The notes beneath the pieces are model-generated. The model saw nothing but the letters and a program-made list of their open reading frames with translations. It had not been told where the DNA came from and did not search any database. A stretch of 64,000 nt of DNA, from NCBI GenBank assembly GCA_009746045.1, contig RPFO01000059.1:2324068-2388067 (forward strand), read 5' to 3'. This document shows positions 12,501 through 21,126 of this stretch, piece after piece (position 1 is the first letter of the stretch; every line of letters starts with the position of its first letter). Origin of the DNA: Mesostigma viride. Lineage: Eukaryota > Streptophyta > Mesostigmatophyceae > Mesostigmatales > Mesostigmataceae. The translations under genes were made by a program, and so were the position numbers.

Positions 12501-14561
12501 CACGGCCCCTCCTTCCCTTGTCCATTCCATTGCGCGTCCAACCCCAGTACCTCCCTGCAAACACCCACGTGTGTGTGCACGGCAACCAGCGGGAGCAGGC
12601 ACCACCACTGGAGCATGCTTGTATACTGGCACGCGGCACAGCAGGCTCCCCATCCCCCAGCCATGCCTCCCACTATACACGGTGCTGACATCCCCCCACA
12701 AGCCCCCTCCCCCGCTGCGCATGCTCAATGCCAGCCCCGTGCTGTCATGCCCACCCCACCCCACCTGCATGGTGCCAAGTCCCCCACCCCCCTTCACCTG
12801 CACGGTGGCAGCCATGTCCCCCCCCCCCCTTCACCTGCACGGCGGTGGCCGCATCCCCCCCCTCCCTCACCTGCACGGCGGCGGCCACGTCCCCCGTCCT
12901 CAGCTTTGCCTCGCAGATGGCGGTGACGGCCTCGCTGACGTACTTGCTGAGGTTGACCCCTTTCACCTCCTCCACCAGCGTCGCGCGCTGCTCCTCGCCC
13001 AGAGTGCGCAGCTTCTTGATCACGCCCGTGCAGCGCTTGATGGAAGAGTCCAGCCCCTTGAGGAAGCACTCATCTGGGAGGTGGGGGAAGAGGGGGGATA
13101 GGAGGAGGAGGGGAGGATAGGGGGCCCAAGACAAAGGGGCACAGGAAAGAGTTGGAAAGAAGGGGGGGGGGGTATAACAATGGGCATGAGGGGAGGGCGC
13201 TGCGTGGGGGAACGTTTAAATGGGGCAGACACACACATGGGGGAAGGCATCTGGCAGCGGCGCAGGCGCATGTGACACCGCTGGCAGGCACGCAGTGGGA
13301 AAGAACCACCAGCACACACGGGGCGGTGGTCCGGTCACGGCACCAGCCCGGACCGTGCAGGCGGCAAGAATTGCATCGCTCCATCACAGACGGGAGTAAA
13401 CCTTGCTCGTCGTAAAGGGAAGTTCCCAACATGCAAAAGCTTTGCTAGCCCAGCTCGATGCTGATGATCATCGATGGGTGTTATCGCCCCCCAGTGCTGA
13501 GAACCTTGCTTTGCGTTTCTCGATATATTGCCCGTGCCACACCATCAAAGCACACTAGGGGCGTATGGCTCGGTGCGCTACCCCCTGCGTGTGTCCTGGC
13601 CCCCGCTCCGCAAACAGCAACAGCATCGATGGACAAACCGGCGGATCATCCGATGGATGACGCGGTGAACAACCCAAACACCACATGCGACACCGAGCGG
13701 GCGCACAGCCCACTCCGTGCCAGGCGAGAGCAGACACGCAGCTTCGGCACAGGATGGGTGGCTGCAACGCGCTGGAATGCCAGAATTATGACGATGCACG
13801 CGATCTACTGAACAAGCATGTGCTGCCAGCCTAGGCTGCCACACGGCACCTCGACCCGTTGACCGCCACGTGGCACGCGTCTCACCTGGTCGTGCAGGGG
13901 ACAGGTTGGCCGCCCGCAGATCCCTCCTCGCCTTGATGGCCTTGCGTGCCTCCTCGGCCTTGGCAGCAATCTCCTGCACCACAGGAAGTTCCCGCGATCC
14001 GAATACAGAGGTCAATTTGTGCGAGGCTGCGCCACAGCAGAGCGCATCGAAATTACTACAGATATAAACAATAAATTTACCTCAAGTTACAGTCGCGACG
14101 GATACACACACCAGTAAATGATCATTAGAATCATTAAAAAGCAAACACCAGATGTAACCATAATTCGGCTGTAGTGAAGGCATCCTCGATCCCGTATTGA
14201 CAAACCATACCTCGTCACGTATCCGTTGCTCTTCAAGCTCTCTCGCCCTCTTTTCCTCCTCTTCTTTTCTTAAGGCCTCTTCCTTCAACTTCTGTGCCTC
14301 TTCAAGCTGGCTTCGCTCCTGTTCTTCCTTTTGTTTTTCATCTGTTTCCTTCTTAGAAGAATTGGGCTGCCTTAAGGTTGGATGCGGCGGCTTGCTTGCA
14401 GCATTGTTTTCATCTGGTTTGCCCTGTCCCCTCCGCTTCCCCCGTTCCCTACGAGAGCTGGCCTCTTTATCGCTTTTCTTCTCGCGATTATCACTGCCCT
14501 CCGCCGCGGGGATTGCGGGTGAATTCTTCGCCTCTTTCTTCGTCTCTTGTGGCGGAGCCAT
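525..14561 (-). CDS. UPF2: UPF2, regulator of nonsense transcripts 2 (13 exons, C-terminus outside window)
   Basis: UPF2 bridges UPF1 and UPF3 in nonsense-mediated mRNA decay. I placed exons at 14561-14211, 13973-13886, 13073-12871, 12249-11989, 11634-11473, 11060-10866, 9806-9679, 7406-7301, 6222-6149, 5258-5186, 3973-3041, 2315-2099 and 583-525. Every junction is GT-AG and every phase fits, giving 950 codons. The start at 14561 opens a charged, coiled-coil-like K/E/R-rich N-terminus (residues 1-120), as in other UPF2 proteins. MIF4G-1 covers about 145-380 (LNLSKY-like NLSKYVSEAV, HQRYADFAP). The conserved segment between the first two MIF4G domains includes DDEDTRAFYESLPDLR near 515. A Ser/Gly/Asp-rich linker (550-650) precedes MIF4G-2 (650-850; LPGCVSRDLIDK, RRKLVRALFNVPR, MVENAYYQC). 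MIF4G-3 starts near 860 and continues off the left edge; the acidic C-terminal UPF1-binding region is not present here. Domain order and motifs make the identity secure; exact donors at exons 6 and 8 are uncertain because they are repeated. Confidence 0.95.
1335..2062. mobile_element. Tc1/mariner-type MITE, 728 bp, in UPF2 intron 12
   Basis: Both ends carry an inverted repeat starting CAGTCATTC followed by a GTTAAGTTACG core, and both are flanked by TA (1333-1334 and 2063-2064), the target duplication of Tc1/mariner elements. The core recurs in both orientations near each end (about 1353, 1378, 1407, 1436, 1988, 2001 and 2036), so the ends are subterminally repetitive. No transposase ORF exists inside, so it is non-autonomous. 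It sits about 35 bp after the exon 12 splice donor at 2099. Confidence 0.8.
2594..2720. repeat. Two-copy ~65-bp tandem duplication in UPF2 intron 11
   Basis: The motif GGTCGCTGACCCAA followed by GCCCAGCAGCCTGGCAAGGA occurs twice. The rest of intron 11 (2316-3040) shows nothing recognisable. Confidence 0.7.
3974..4489. other. UPF2 intron 10, unrepeated part
   Basis: No coding or mobile feature recognised. It ends in a cytosine tract of about 30 bases (4457-4489) bordering the donor-anchored array. Confidence 0.5.
4490..5200 (-). repeat. Donor-anchored 39/40-bp minisatellite at UPF2 exon 10
   Basis: About 18 units, each on the minus strand ending GGCGGACGCCAGG|GTAAGCAC, match the true exon 10 end and donor (GCCAAG|GTAAGC at 5186/5185). 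About 13 units keep a GTAAG core; others have decayed to GTTAG, ATAAG, GTAGG or similar. The array extends only into the intron and is G-rich on the transcript strand. Confidence 0.92.
5383..5560. repeat. (CCCA)n microsatellite in UPF2 intron 9
   Basis: About 42 near-perfect CCCA tetranucleotides end in a few CCAT units. Open frames across it are artefacts of the repeat. The remainder of the intron (5561-6148) holds nothing I recognise. Confidence 0.97.
6711..7345 (-). repeat. Donor-anchored ~55-bp minisatellite at UPF2 exon 8
   Basis: Eleven units of 55-68 bp. Each contains, on the minus strand, CATCCTGTCCATGGGG, a G-rich stretch, and CCATCCAAG|GTAGGC. The copy at 7301/7300 gives the phase-correct exon 8 donor, so the last 45 coding bases (about 15 codons) of exon 8 are themselves the first repeat unit. 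Three units contain an 8-10 bp insert (TCCAACATCC on the minus strand). Confidence 0.93.
7407..8540. other. UPF2 intron 7, acceptor-proximal part
   Basis: Only short low-complexity tracts were seen, such as a TTGAA repeat near 7946-7965 and two copies of a GGCATCATCTGGTGT motif near 8250 and 8310. No exon fits here. Confidence 0.5.
8541..9495. repeat. 20-bp minisatellite, ~48 copies, in UPF2 intron 7
   Basis: The unit is ATGTAGGAYACTACTAGTAT. Variation is concentrated at a few sites (C/T in GGAYAC, T/C in CTAYCAG or CTACTAG). Each unit carries a TACTAGTA palindrome. It is AT-rich and does not contain a splice donor, unlike the arrays in neighbouring introns. Confidence 0.96.
9807..10499. other. 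UPF2 intron 6, acceptor-proximal part
   Basis: No exon, repeat or mobile element recognised. Confidence 0.5.
10500..10885 (-). repeat. Donor-anchored 69-bp minisatellite at UPF2 exon 6
   Basis: Five full copies and one degenerate copy. Each unit holds, on the minus strand, GCTTCCACGCCGAGTACGCG|GTGGGTGGC or a variant, the end of exon 6 and its donor (10866/10865). The period is 69 bp, a multiple of three, so a minus-strand frame stays open across the array with a 23-residue period. Confidence 0.92.
11061..11988. other. UPF2 introns 4 and 5 around exon 5
   Basis: Exon 5 occupies 11473-11634. In the flanking introns I see only a G-tract near 11641-11650 and, close to the exon 4 donor, two copies of GCATGGTGAGG 44 bp apart (about 11941 and 11985), a possible two-copy version of the donor duplications seen elsewhere. 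Confidence 0.5.
12250..12759. other. UPF2 intron 3, acceptor-proximal part
   Basis: No feature recognised. Confidence 0.45.
12760..12897 (-). repeat. Donor-anchored ~36-bp minisatellite at UPF2 exon 3
   Basis: Four units, each ending on the minus strand in a GCCGTGCAG|GTGA-like sequence after a G-tract. The exon-proximal unit supplies the real donor (GTGCAG|GTGAGG at 12871/12870), so about 25 bases of exon 3 are part of the repeat. The most distal unit has decayed to ATGCAG|GTGGGG. Confidence 0.88.
13074..13885. other. UPF2 intron 2
   Basis: No repeat, exon or mobile element recognised in this 812-bp intron. Its phase-1 splice reads correctly into the GLDSS-SIKRC region of MIF4G-1. Confidence 0.5.
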
Positions 14562-14896
14562 CAGGCTTTGTCAGCGATGATCCATGCCATTAACTTTCAC
14601 GTCGTGCAAACAATCGCATTCCTTTCACTACCTCCATGCCTTTCTCTGGCGTTTTACTTCCTGGAAGCTAGCACTGCACGTTTGGCTAACGAGTGTAGCG
14701 GATATCCATATTCCATGCCACAAATTTGTCAGATCATCATGCAGACCAGCCTTAGCGTTTTGCACACAATATTTACCTCGCGCCTGCCTCGCGAGCAAAT
14801 TTACCAGCGCGCCTGACCGCCTGTAATGGATATTTGCTGGGTGTTCTGTAGCATTTGTTGTTGTTGTTGTGTGGGCGGTTCCGCTTGTTGTTCCGC

Positions 14897-14931
<35 letters not shown>

Positions 14932-15472
14932 GCGGCATGAAACGGTCAGCACAGCCGCATTTTCGTTTATGCAGCTTCTTGTACTTGAACCAAGATGCTA
15001 ACAAGACAGTTACCGAGTACGGAGAAAGAAATTAGAATAGGCGAAACTTTTTTCTATGGATTCGGCCTGGATTCGGTGGCAAGGGCGCCAAAAGGCTTGA
15101 AGCGTCAGAATTCGCGCGCCTCCTCCAGACATATCCAAGTGGAAAAGAGCGTAGCTTGCCACGTGGATTTTATTTGGTAGCCGTGGACGCATTGCATTCA
15201 AGAGAGGACCCATTTTGCATGCAGAATTCCCGGATTTAGGCTATTGAAGCCTTGTTCACAAAAACTGACAAGGAAGGTGTTAATTCCCAAAATCGAGTCG
15301 CAAAGCGTGCTGTTGCCGGATTTTCCATATAATGGGCGCGTCCCAAGGGCGGCAATTGTAGAGCTTAATCGGTGAAGGCAATCGGTGAAGTCTAGCTAGT
15401 TGAAATATTACATCGTTTGCCTAGTCGGTACGACTCGGAAAACTGTCTGGCGTATTGGCGTTATCAAGCAAG
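14562..15472. promoter_or_regulatory. Divergent intergenic region between UPF2 and the bilin reductase
   Basis: The two start codons face away from each other across 911 bp of lower-GC DNA, which must hold both 5' UTRs and promoters. I could not assign a TATA box or other element with confidence. Confidence 0.55.
14855..14933. repeat. (TTG)n microsatellite upstream of UPF2
   Basis: Interrupted TTG triplets, with a pure block at 14896-14933. On the UPF2 strand they read as CAA triplets and would give polyglutamine in one frame, but no splice links that frame to UPF2. Confidence 0.9.
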
Positions 15473-18400
15473 ATGTCTGTCGTGATTTGCACAACAGTTA
15501 TCAAGCTGCCAGCCCCGACTCGTGGCGTGGCTACCACTAGCCCAAGGCGAGGGCGAGGTTTCCTATGGGAGCGTGGCCAGCTTAGCGCTCGCAAGGCGTA
15601 CCGCATTGCCGGTGCCTCGGTGCGCTGCATGTCCTCAAGCGCTGGGGAGAAGGCTACCTACGGCGGCGCCTACCGGCAATTTCTCGACCAAGCCTGGCGC
15701 CGCGTGGGGGAGAAGGCCAACGGTCTTGTGAAGTTCCCAGACGATGTTCGTAATTCTCGTGTCCTTGTGACGCTGGAGATACTAATTCCTTCCAGTATTA
15801 TCTGCGAACAGACCGATGGCCAAATATGGCTTACAGCTTGCTTACGCTCCAAGCTTCTCTAGGCAGCACATTGCGGGTTGCCGCGACATCGCTCATGCAC
15901 GCTATTATTCTGCAAGTCTTTTGCCTGAGGTAGCAACTTCCATGGGGCTTCTGCATCATTTCATCCGACTAACCCTTTCTGGGGCGTTTCGTTTCCTTGA
16001 CAGAAAGCAAGCGCGTTGTTATGCCCTACCACGTCCTTTGTCGGCGTTGTTGCATTAGACACTGGGTACAGCCCCATGCTTCTAGAACGGGGGACGTGCG
16101 CCAGGGCCGTGTTGGCACTCCATGTTCAGGCTAGGTGGATGCCGCGCGATTGCACTGTGCACCCAGCAGAGACTAGCGTGGCAGAGGGCGGTGTTGTGTG
16201 GCAGAGGGCGGTGTTGCATGGCAGAGGCCCACACGGGTGTCCCTGTCGCTGAGCAATCAACCGTGGGTGTGGCTTGTCAGTGTCCACGTGGCTGCGCTGC
16301 ACACGCCCACCTCATGTCCATCCTGCCTTGCAACCCAGTGATGAGAAGACCACCCATCATGTTGCGCGGCCCCACATGTGAATGTGTGCTGTTTCCTGAC
16401 TTGGCTGTGCTCGCCCATCCCACGACGGCCTGCCTGGTGGTGTTCGTGTCGCCTCCCCAGGCATTCACCCACATGCACGCTCCCGGTCGTGATGGCGGTG
16501 AGGCGCTCCACATCTACGGCCAGGCAGGGCAGGCGAACGCTCTGCGCTACCTGCGCACCCTGGTGATTGACCAGGGACCGCAGCTGCAGGTAGGTGCTGC
16601 ATCGAGTGCGTCCAGGGTCCCCCCTTTCTCCCCGTGCCCCTCACCGCGCGTGCTCTCCCCCCCCTACTGCTCCCATCGTGTGCACTCTCCCCCCCCAACT
16701 GCTCCCACCGCTGTGTGCTCTCGTCCCCCACCGTTTGTGTTCTCGTCCCCCACCGCGCGTGTTCTCGTTCCCCACCGCGTGCGTGTTCTCGTTCCCCACC
16801 GCGTGTGCTCTCATCCCCCACCGCGTGTGTTCTCGTTCCCCTCGTCCTCCCACCCCTCCTAATGCCCTGAATGTTCACGTCCTGTTCATGACGCAGCTTC
16901 TCGCCCTGTCCTTGTCACAGGTTCGCGCCCGATCTCCTGTTTGGCACGATCATGGTGCCTGTTTCTTGACCCTGTGCATGTTCATGTCCGTATCTACGTA
17001 GATACGGATGTCTTCGCAACCCACTTCTTGCACCCGGCACCATCATGCGGCGCATGCATGCACCCTTTGCCTGTGCAGCAAGCCATGTCTGCCACTTGAA
17101 GCCCCTTGGCGGTGCGTATTGAACTGCTGGCCGCCCACACCTTGTGTTTGTGTCTGTGCATGGCGTGCGTGCGCAGGTGTTCAACTGCTGCTTCTTCCCA
17201 GACCCGGCGTATGACCTGCCCGCGTTTGGGGCCGATTTCGTGACCATGCCCCGCGGCAGCCTGGCAGCACTGTGAGTTAAGGGGTGGTTGGGTGGCACTG
17301 TGAATAAAGGGTTGTTCGGGTGGCACTGTGAGTGAGGGGTTTAGGGTGGCACTGTGAATGAAGGGGTGGCACGTGAGTAAAGGGGTGGTCGGATGGCATG
17401 TGAGTAAAGGGGTGGTCGGGTGGCACTGTGAATAAAGGGGTGGTCGGGTGGCATGTGAGTGAGGGGTAGTCCGGTGGCATGTGAGTGAGGGGTGGTCCGG
17501 TGGCATATGAGTGAGGGGTGGCCCGGTGGCATATGAGTGAGGGGTGGCCCGGTGGCATTCTGAGGGGTGGGGTCGGGTGGGCCCTGGGGTGGGCACATGC
17601 CCACACATGTATTAATGGTGGAATGATTGCTGTTGCTGCAACCACGGCAGTCTGTGCCGGATGTGTGCGGGTGGACATGGGCATCTATGCCTGCCCTGCC
17701 CCTCCCCGTCCCCCCGGTGCATCCCAGGCCTTGCGGACGCCTTGTGCTTCTAGCGTACCGTGAGAGTCTGCTGCGATGGCCCGGCAAAACATGGGCCCAA
17801 CACGTCTGGACCCATAACCACCGCTGCATGAAGCTGGTGTATGGGGAAGAGGCCCATTTAACGACATTGTCGCCGACCAGGGCTAGTCACCGTTGCAGGC
17901 TCGCGTTGGCATTCTTGTGTCTGCAGGGCATACGTGCTAAATTGAGGCAACCTGTGTGCATACTTCCAGGGCGTGTGGCGGATGCCAGCATTGGTTAGCA
18001 GTGATGTGGACGTGTGCGTAATGCATTTGTGTGCATGGCCTGCGGGCCGCCTGATGATGGCTTGACATGTCATCCTCCACTCCTCTTGCCTGAGATTTCC
18101 TGCTGCCCTCCTGGCCCTCCCGCACTCCTGCACTCCTGCACTCCTGCACTCCTGCACTCCTGCACTCCTGCACTCCTGCACTCCTGCACTCCTGCACTCC
18201 TGCACTCCTGCACTCCTGCACTCCTGCACTCCTGCACTCCTGCACTCCTGCACTCCTGCACTCCTGCACTCCTGCACTCCTGCACTCCTGCACTCCTGCA
18301 CTCCTGCACTCATGCACTCCTGCACTCCTGCACTCCTGCACTCCTGCACTCATGCACTCATGCACTCATGCACTCATGCACTCATGCACTCATGCACTCA

Positions 18401-21018
18401 TGCACTCATGCACTCATGCACTCATGCACTCATGCACTCATGCACTCATGCACTCATGCACTCATGCACTCATGCACTCATGCACTCATGCACTCATGCA
18501 CTCATGCACTCATGCACTCATGCACTCATGCACTCCTGCACTGCTGCACTCACGCCTGCGCTTCTGCACTCCTGCTCTCACACCTGCACTCTACGCGACA
18601 TTCCACAGCGTTCACCCATGGGCAAGCAAGTGCATGCATGGTTGCTGGGGAAGTGGCATCCTCATAGCTGTCGGAACGCACCTGTGATGCTGCTTGGCAC
18701 CACCTTGCGCTCCCGCTGTGGTGGCTGCGCGACACGGTGCCACGTGTATGAGCAGGGACTTCCAACCGCTGGGTAACCGCCCTGCCACGGTGGAGGCCTA
18801 CGTGTCGCGCCTGCAGCCGCTGCGGGCCCGCTTCCACACGGTGAGTCGCGCCGACCGCCATAGTGGGCGCTGCGGCAATTGTGGCATGCGGCTTCAGGAG
18901 TAAAGCGTGGCTGCTGCCGCAGGCGGGGGCTGCTAGCTGCACGGCTGCGAGCATGTAGGTGTGCTTGGCTGCCGCATGCATGTAAGGGCACGGTCATGGA
19001 ACGAGCCAACGTGTGCACACCCGCACGCCCGGAGTGCTCGGAGCGGGATGCGGGTTCTTGCTTGGGGCTTGCAAAGAAAGTATGGTTGGGGACTGTTCAA
19101 GCAGATGCACGCGGCATGGGGCATGTGCGCATGACAGGTGGGGGATACTGATACCACGTGGTAGAGGCCAGAAACAGGGCAACTTGTGAGTCGCGGCTTT
19201 TTCTGCATGGGGCATGTATGCGGGAAACCCGCAGAATGCGCACGGCAGGCAGCAATGTGTCTGCAGGCGTGAGTTGCCACTGGCTGGTTGCTGGCTGTGG
19301 CCTCCTCGGCGGCTATTCTGTGTCCCAGGGGGGCACATGACGCGGGGCGACATGCATCCCATCGGCAGGACTTCCTTTCACCAGCAGGCACACGGGCATG
19401 GGTGGATGTATGGGGTTGGTTGGCCGGCAGCTTGAAGCGCAAAACTATGGGGACTGAGTGAGGGCAGGATCTCCACGTGCAATGGCCGCGCGTGCAGCAG
19501 GTTCCTTGCCCTTGCCTAGATGTTGCTTTCCTCCTGCTGGCGCACGTTGGCTTGGCATGTTGGCTCACGTTTGCTTGTTTCACAGACACACCATATGGCC
19601 TGCCGTGTGGCATGTGAGCGGCTGCCTCAGGTGCAGCTTTATGTTTGTTGTGAAGAACTATCGTGTGTAATGCTCCCGCCCCGCCCTGCATCGACAATTC
19701 GCCGAGCTGGTCGCGTATCCTGCCATCCCTGCTGCTTGCTGCCCACATGGTGGCGCAGGCGTTCCCTGAGGGGGGTCCCATGCCGGCGGAAGCCACCGAG
19801 TTTTTCTCCGCCGCCAAGATATGGACACGGTTCGGCAACGCTGCTGAAGTCTTGCCAACGCTGCTGCAGGCTTTTGAGGCATACCTGGAGGTGTGTGAAG
19901 GCAGCAATGGCGTTTCAGCAGGCACCCATGCACACACACGCGCACCCAACCACCCACCCATGCACACAATGATTGGTCAGATAGGCATCCATGTGGAGGC
20001 GGACACCTGCATCAAGCAGCTGCGTTCAGTCGAACAACGGTGTAGGTCAACGCATCGTCTTTTGTTGCGTGGCAGCTTCATGCATGCGGGCACTGCCACG
20101 TGCTAGCAGGCATCTCGTCGACGAGATTCCAGACAGCAGCACGGCCAGGCGGACGGGAGGTGCACAACAAGTTCCCCATACATTCTCGGCATACAGCTGG
20201 CCTGTACAGCTGGCCAAGGATCTGCCAGCCACCCTGCCACTAGTAGTGGTGGCTTGTTATACAGCAAGGGCCGAAAGGCGGCCAAGGACCTGAAACGTTT
20301 GGGAACCTGGGACGACCAGCTGCGCACCACGGAGCCCAGCTTCAGCTTGGCGCTAACGTCGCGCGAGCCACAACGTTGTGGCTCAGTAGTGGAGGGCATA
20401 TACCCATGCATGCCGGCCACATTGTTCTGATGTGATTGTGCCTGTGCTTACCCTGCGGCCAATGGTAATCGATTGGCCAACTGTTGCTGCCTGCTGGTGT
20501 TGCTGCCGGCTGCCAACCGCAGGCCTATGTCTCACTGGTTAACTCCACCCCTCCGCTGCGCGACCCAGCTGAGGTGGACCGGCTGAGGGAGGGCCAGCAC
20601 CGCTACCTCAGCTACCGCGCGGAGAAGGTGGCCACTCTCTCCCTGTTGCCTGTTAGCTGCACGTATGGTGCCCTGTCTGCCCTACTGCCTGCCTGTCTAT
20701 CTGTGTATAGGATGGGATGCTTTTTTGTGGGTGACGCCACAGGCCAGGCGTGGGGTTTTCAGCCCCCTGCCACATTCTCCTGCTTGCGTCTCCTCCCTCG
20801 ATTTCTTCTGTAACAGCTCGTCGTGGCCGGCCGCCTACCTTGCACAGATGGTGGGCAACTGCTTGTGGTCTAGGTGAACCAGGCGTGTGTGTCTTTGTCG
20901 ATGTTATGTCCTGAGTCACGGTCGCACATGTGCCCTTTTTTTGTACAGGGCATACTGTTTGGATGAATTTTTATCGAAATTTCTCCTTGGTGGGCTTTTC
21001 TCGGAGATGGCGCCATAA
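15473..21018 (+). CDS. Ferredoxin-dependent bilin reductase, HY2/PebA-like (plastid)
   Basis: This family reduces biliverdin IX-alpha to a phytobilin using ferredoxin. Likely exons: 15473-15745, 16461-16589, 17177-17271, 18756-18840, 19759-19890, 20523-20627, 20848-20873 and 20949-21018, about 304 residues, near the usual family length. The first ~60 residues are rich in Ser/Arg/Ala, as expected for a plastid transit peptide. Family signatures follow: YRQFLDQA near 70, EALHIYGQAGQ and LRYLRTL near 105-120, FNCCFFPDPAYDLPAFGADF near 135-155 with the Asp common to bilin reductases, ALDFQPL, FFSAAKIWTRF, and EGQHRYLSYRAEK. Where PcyA has its catalytic His (HCVMFPR-like) this protein has Asn, which favours the HY2/PebA side. 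Phases agree at every junction. The exon 1 donor (GAT|GTTCGT) is weak, and exons 6-7 have an alternative model (20523-20662 plus 20817-20873). Confidence 0.88.
16620..16862. repeat. ~21-bp tandem repeat in bilin-reductase intron 2
   Basis: About ten degenerate units around GTGTTCTCGTTCCCCACCGC. They start about 30 bp after the exon 2 donor but do not contain it. Confidence 0.75.
17262..17575 (+). repeat. Donor-anchored 25-34-bp minisatellite at bilin-reductase exon 3
   Basis: About eleven units. The first holds the exon 3 end and donor, GGCAGCACT|GTGAGTTAAG (17271/17272); later units read GGTGGCACT|GTGAATAAAG, GGTGGCACT|GTGAGTGAGG, GGCAT|GTGAGTAAAG and so on, separated by GGGGTGGTCGGGTGG. 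The last units have lost GT (CATATGAGTG). The array is G-rich on the coding strand. Confidence 0.92.
18123..18545. repeat. Octanucleotide array, CACTCCTG then CACTCATG
   Basis: About 53 units in bilin-reductase intron 3. The first half is CACTCCTG, the second half almost purely CACTCATG, with one early CATG unit in between. Reading frames through it are repeat artefacts. Confidence 0.97.
18841..20522. other. Bilin-reductase introns 4 and 5
   Basis: Apart from exon 5 (19759-19890), nothing is recognised here. Confidence 0.5.
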
Positions 21019-21126
21019 CCCAGCCAACTTGGAAGCATTTCTTGTCGGTGGGAAGCAATGCAAGGCCAGTCCTGCGTTGTTTCTGCTGCTGTTGTGCAGT
21101 TGCCTGCAGCTGCTGGGTGTGTGCTC

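Noticed and set aside
14801-15004. Polyglutamine ORF on the minus strand as a first UPF2 exon
   Set aside because: The glutamines come from a CAA microsatellite, and no splice acceptor joins it to the 14561 start, which already gives a typical UPF2 N-terminus.
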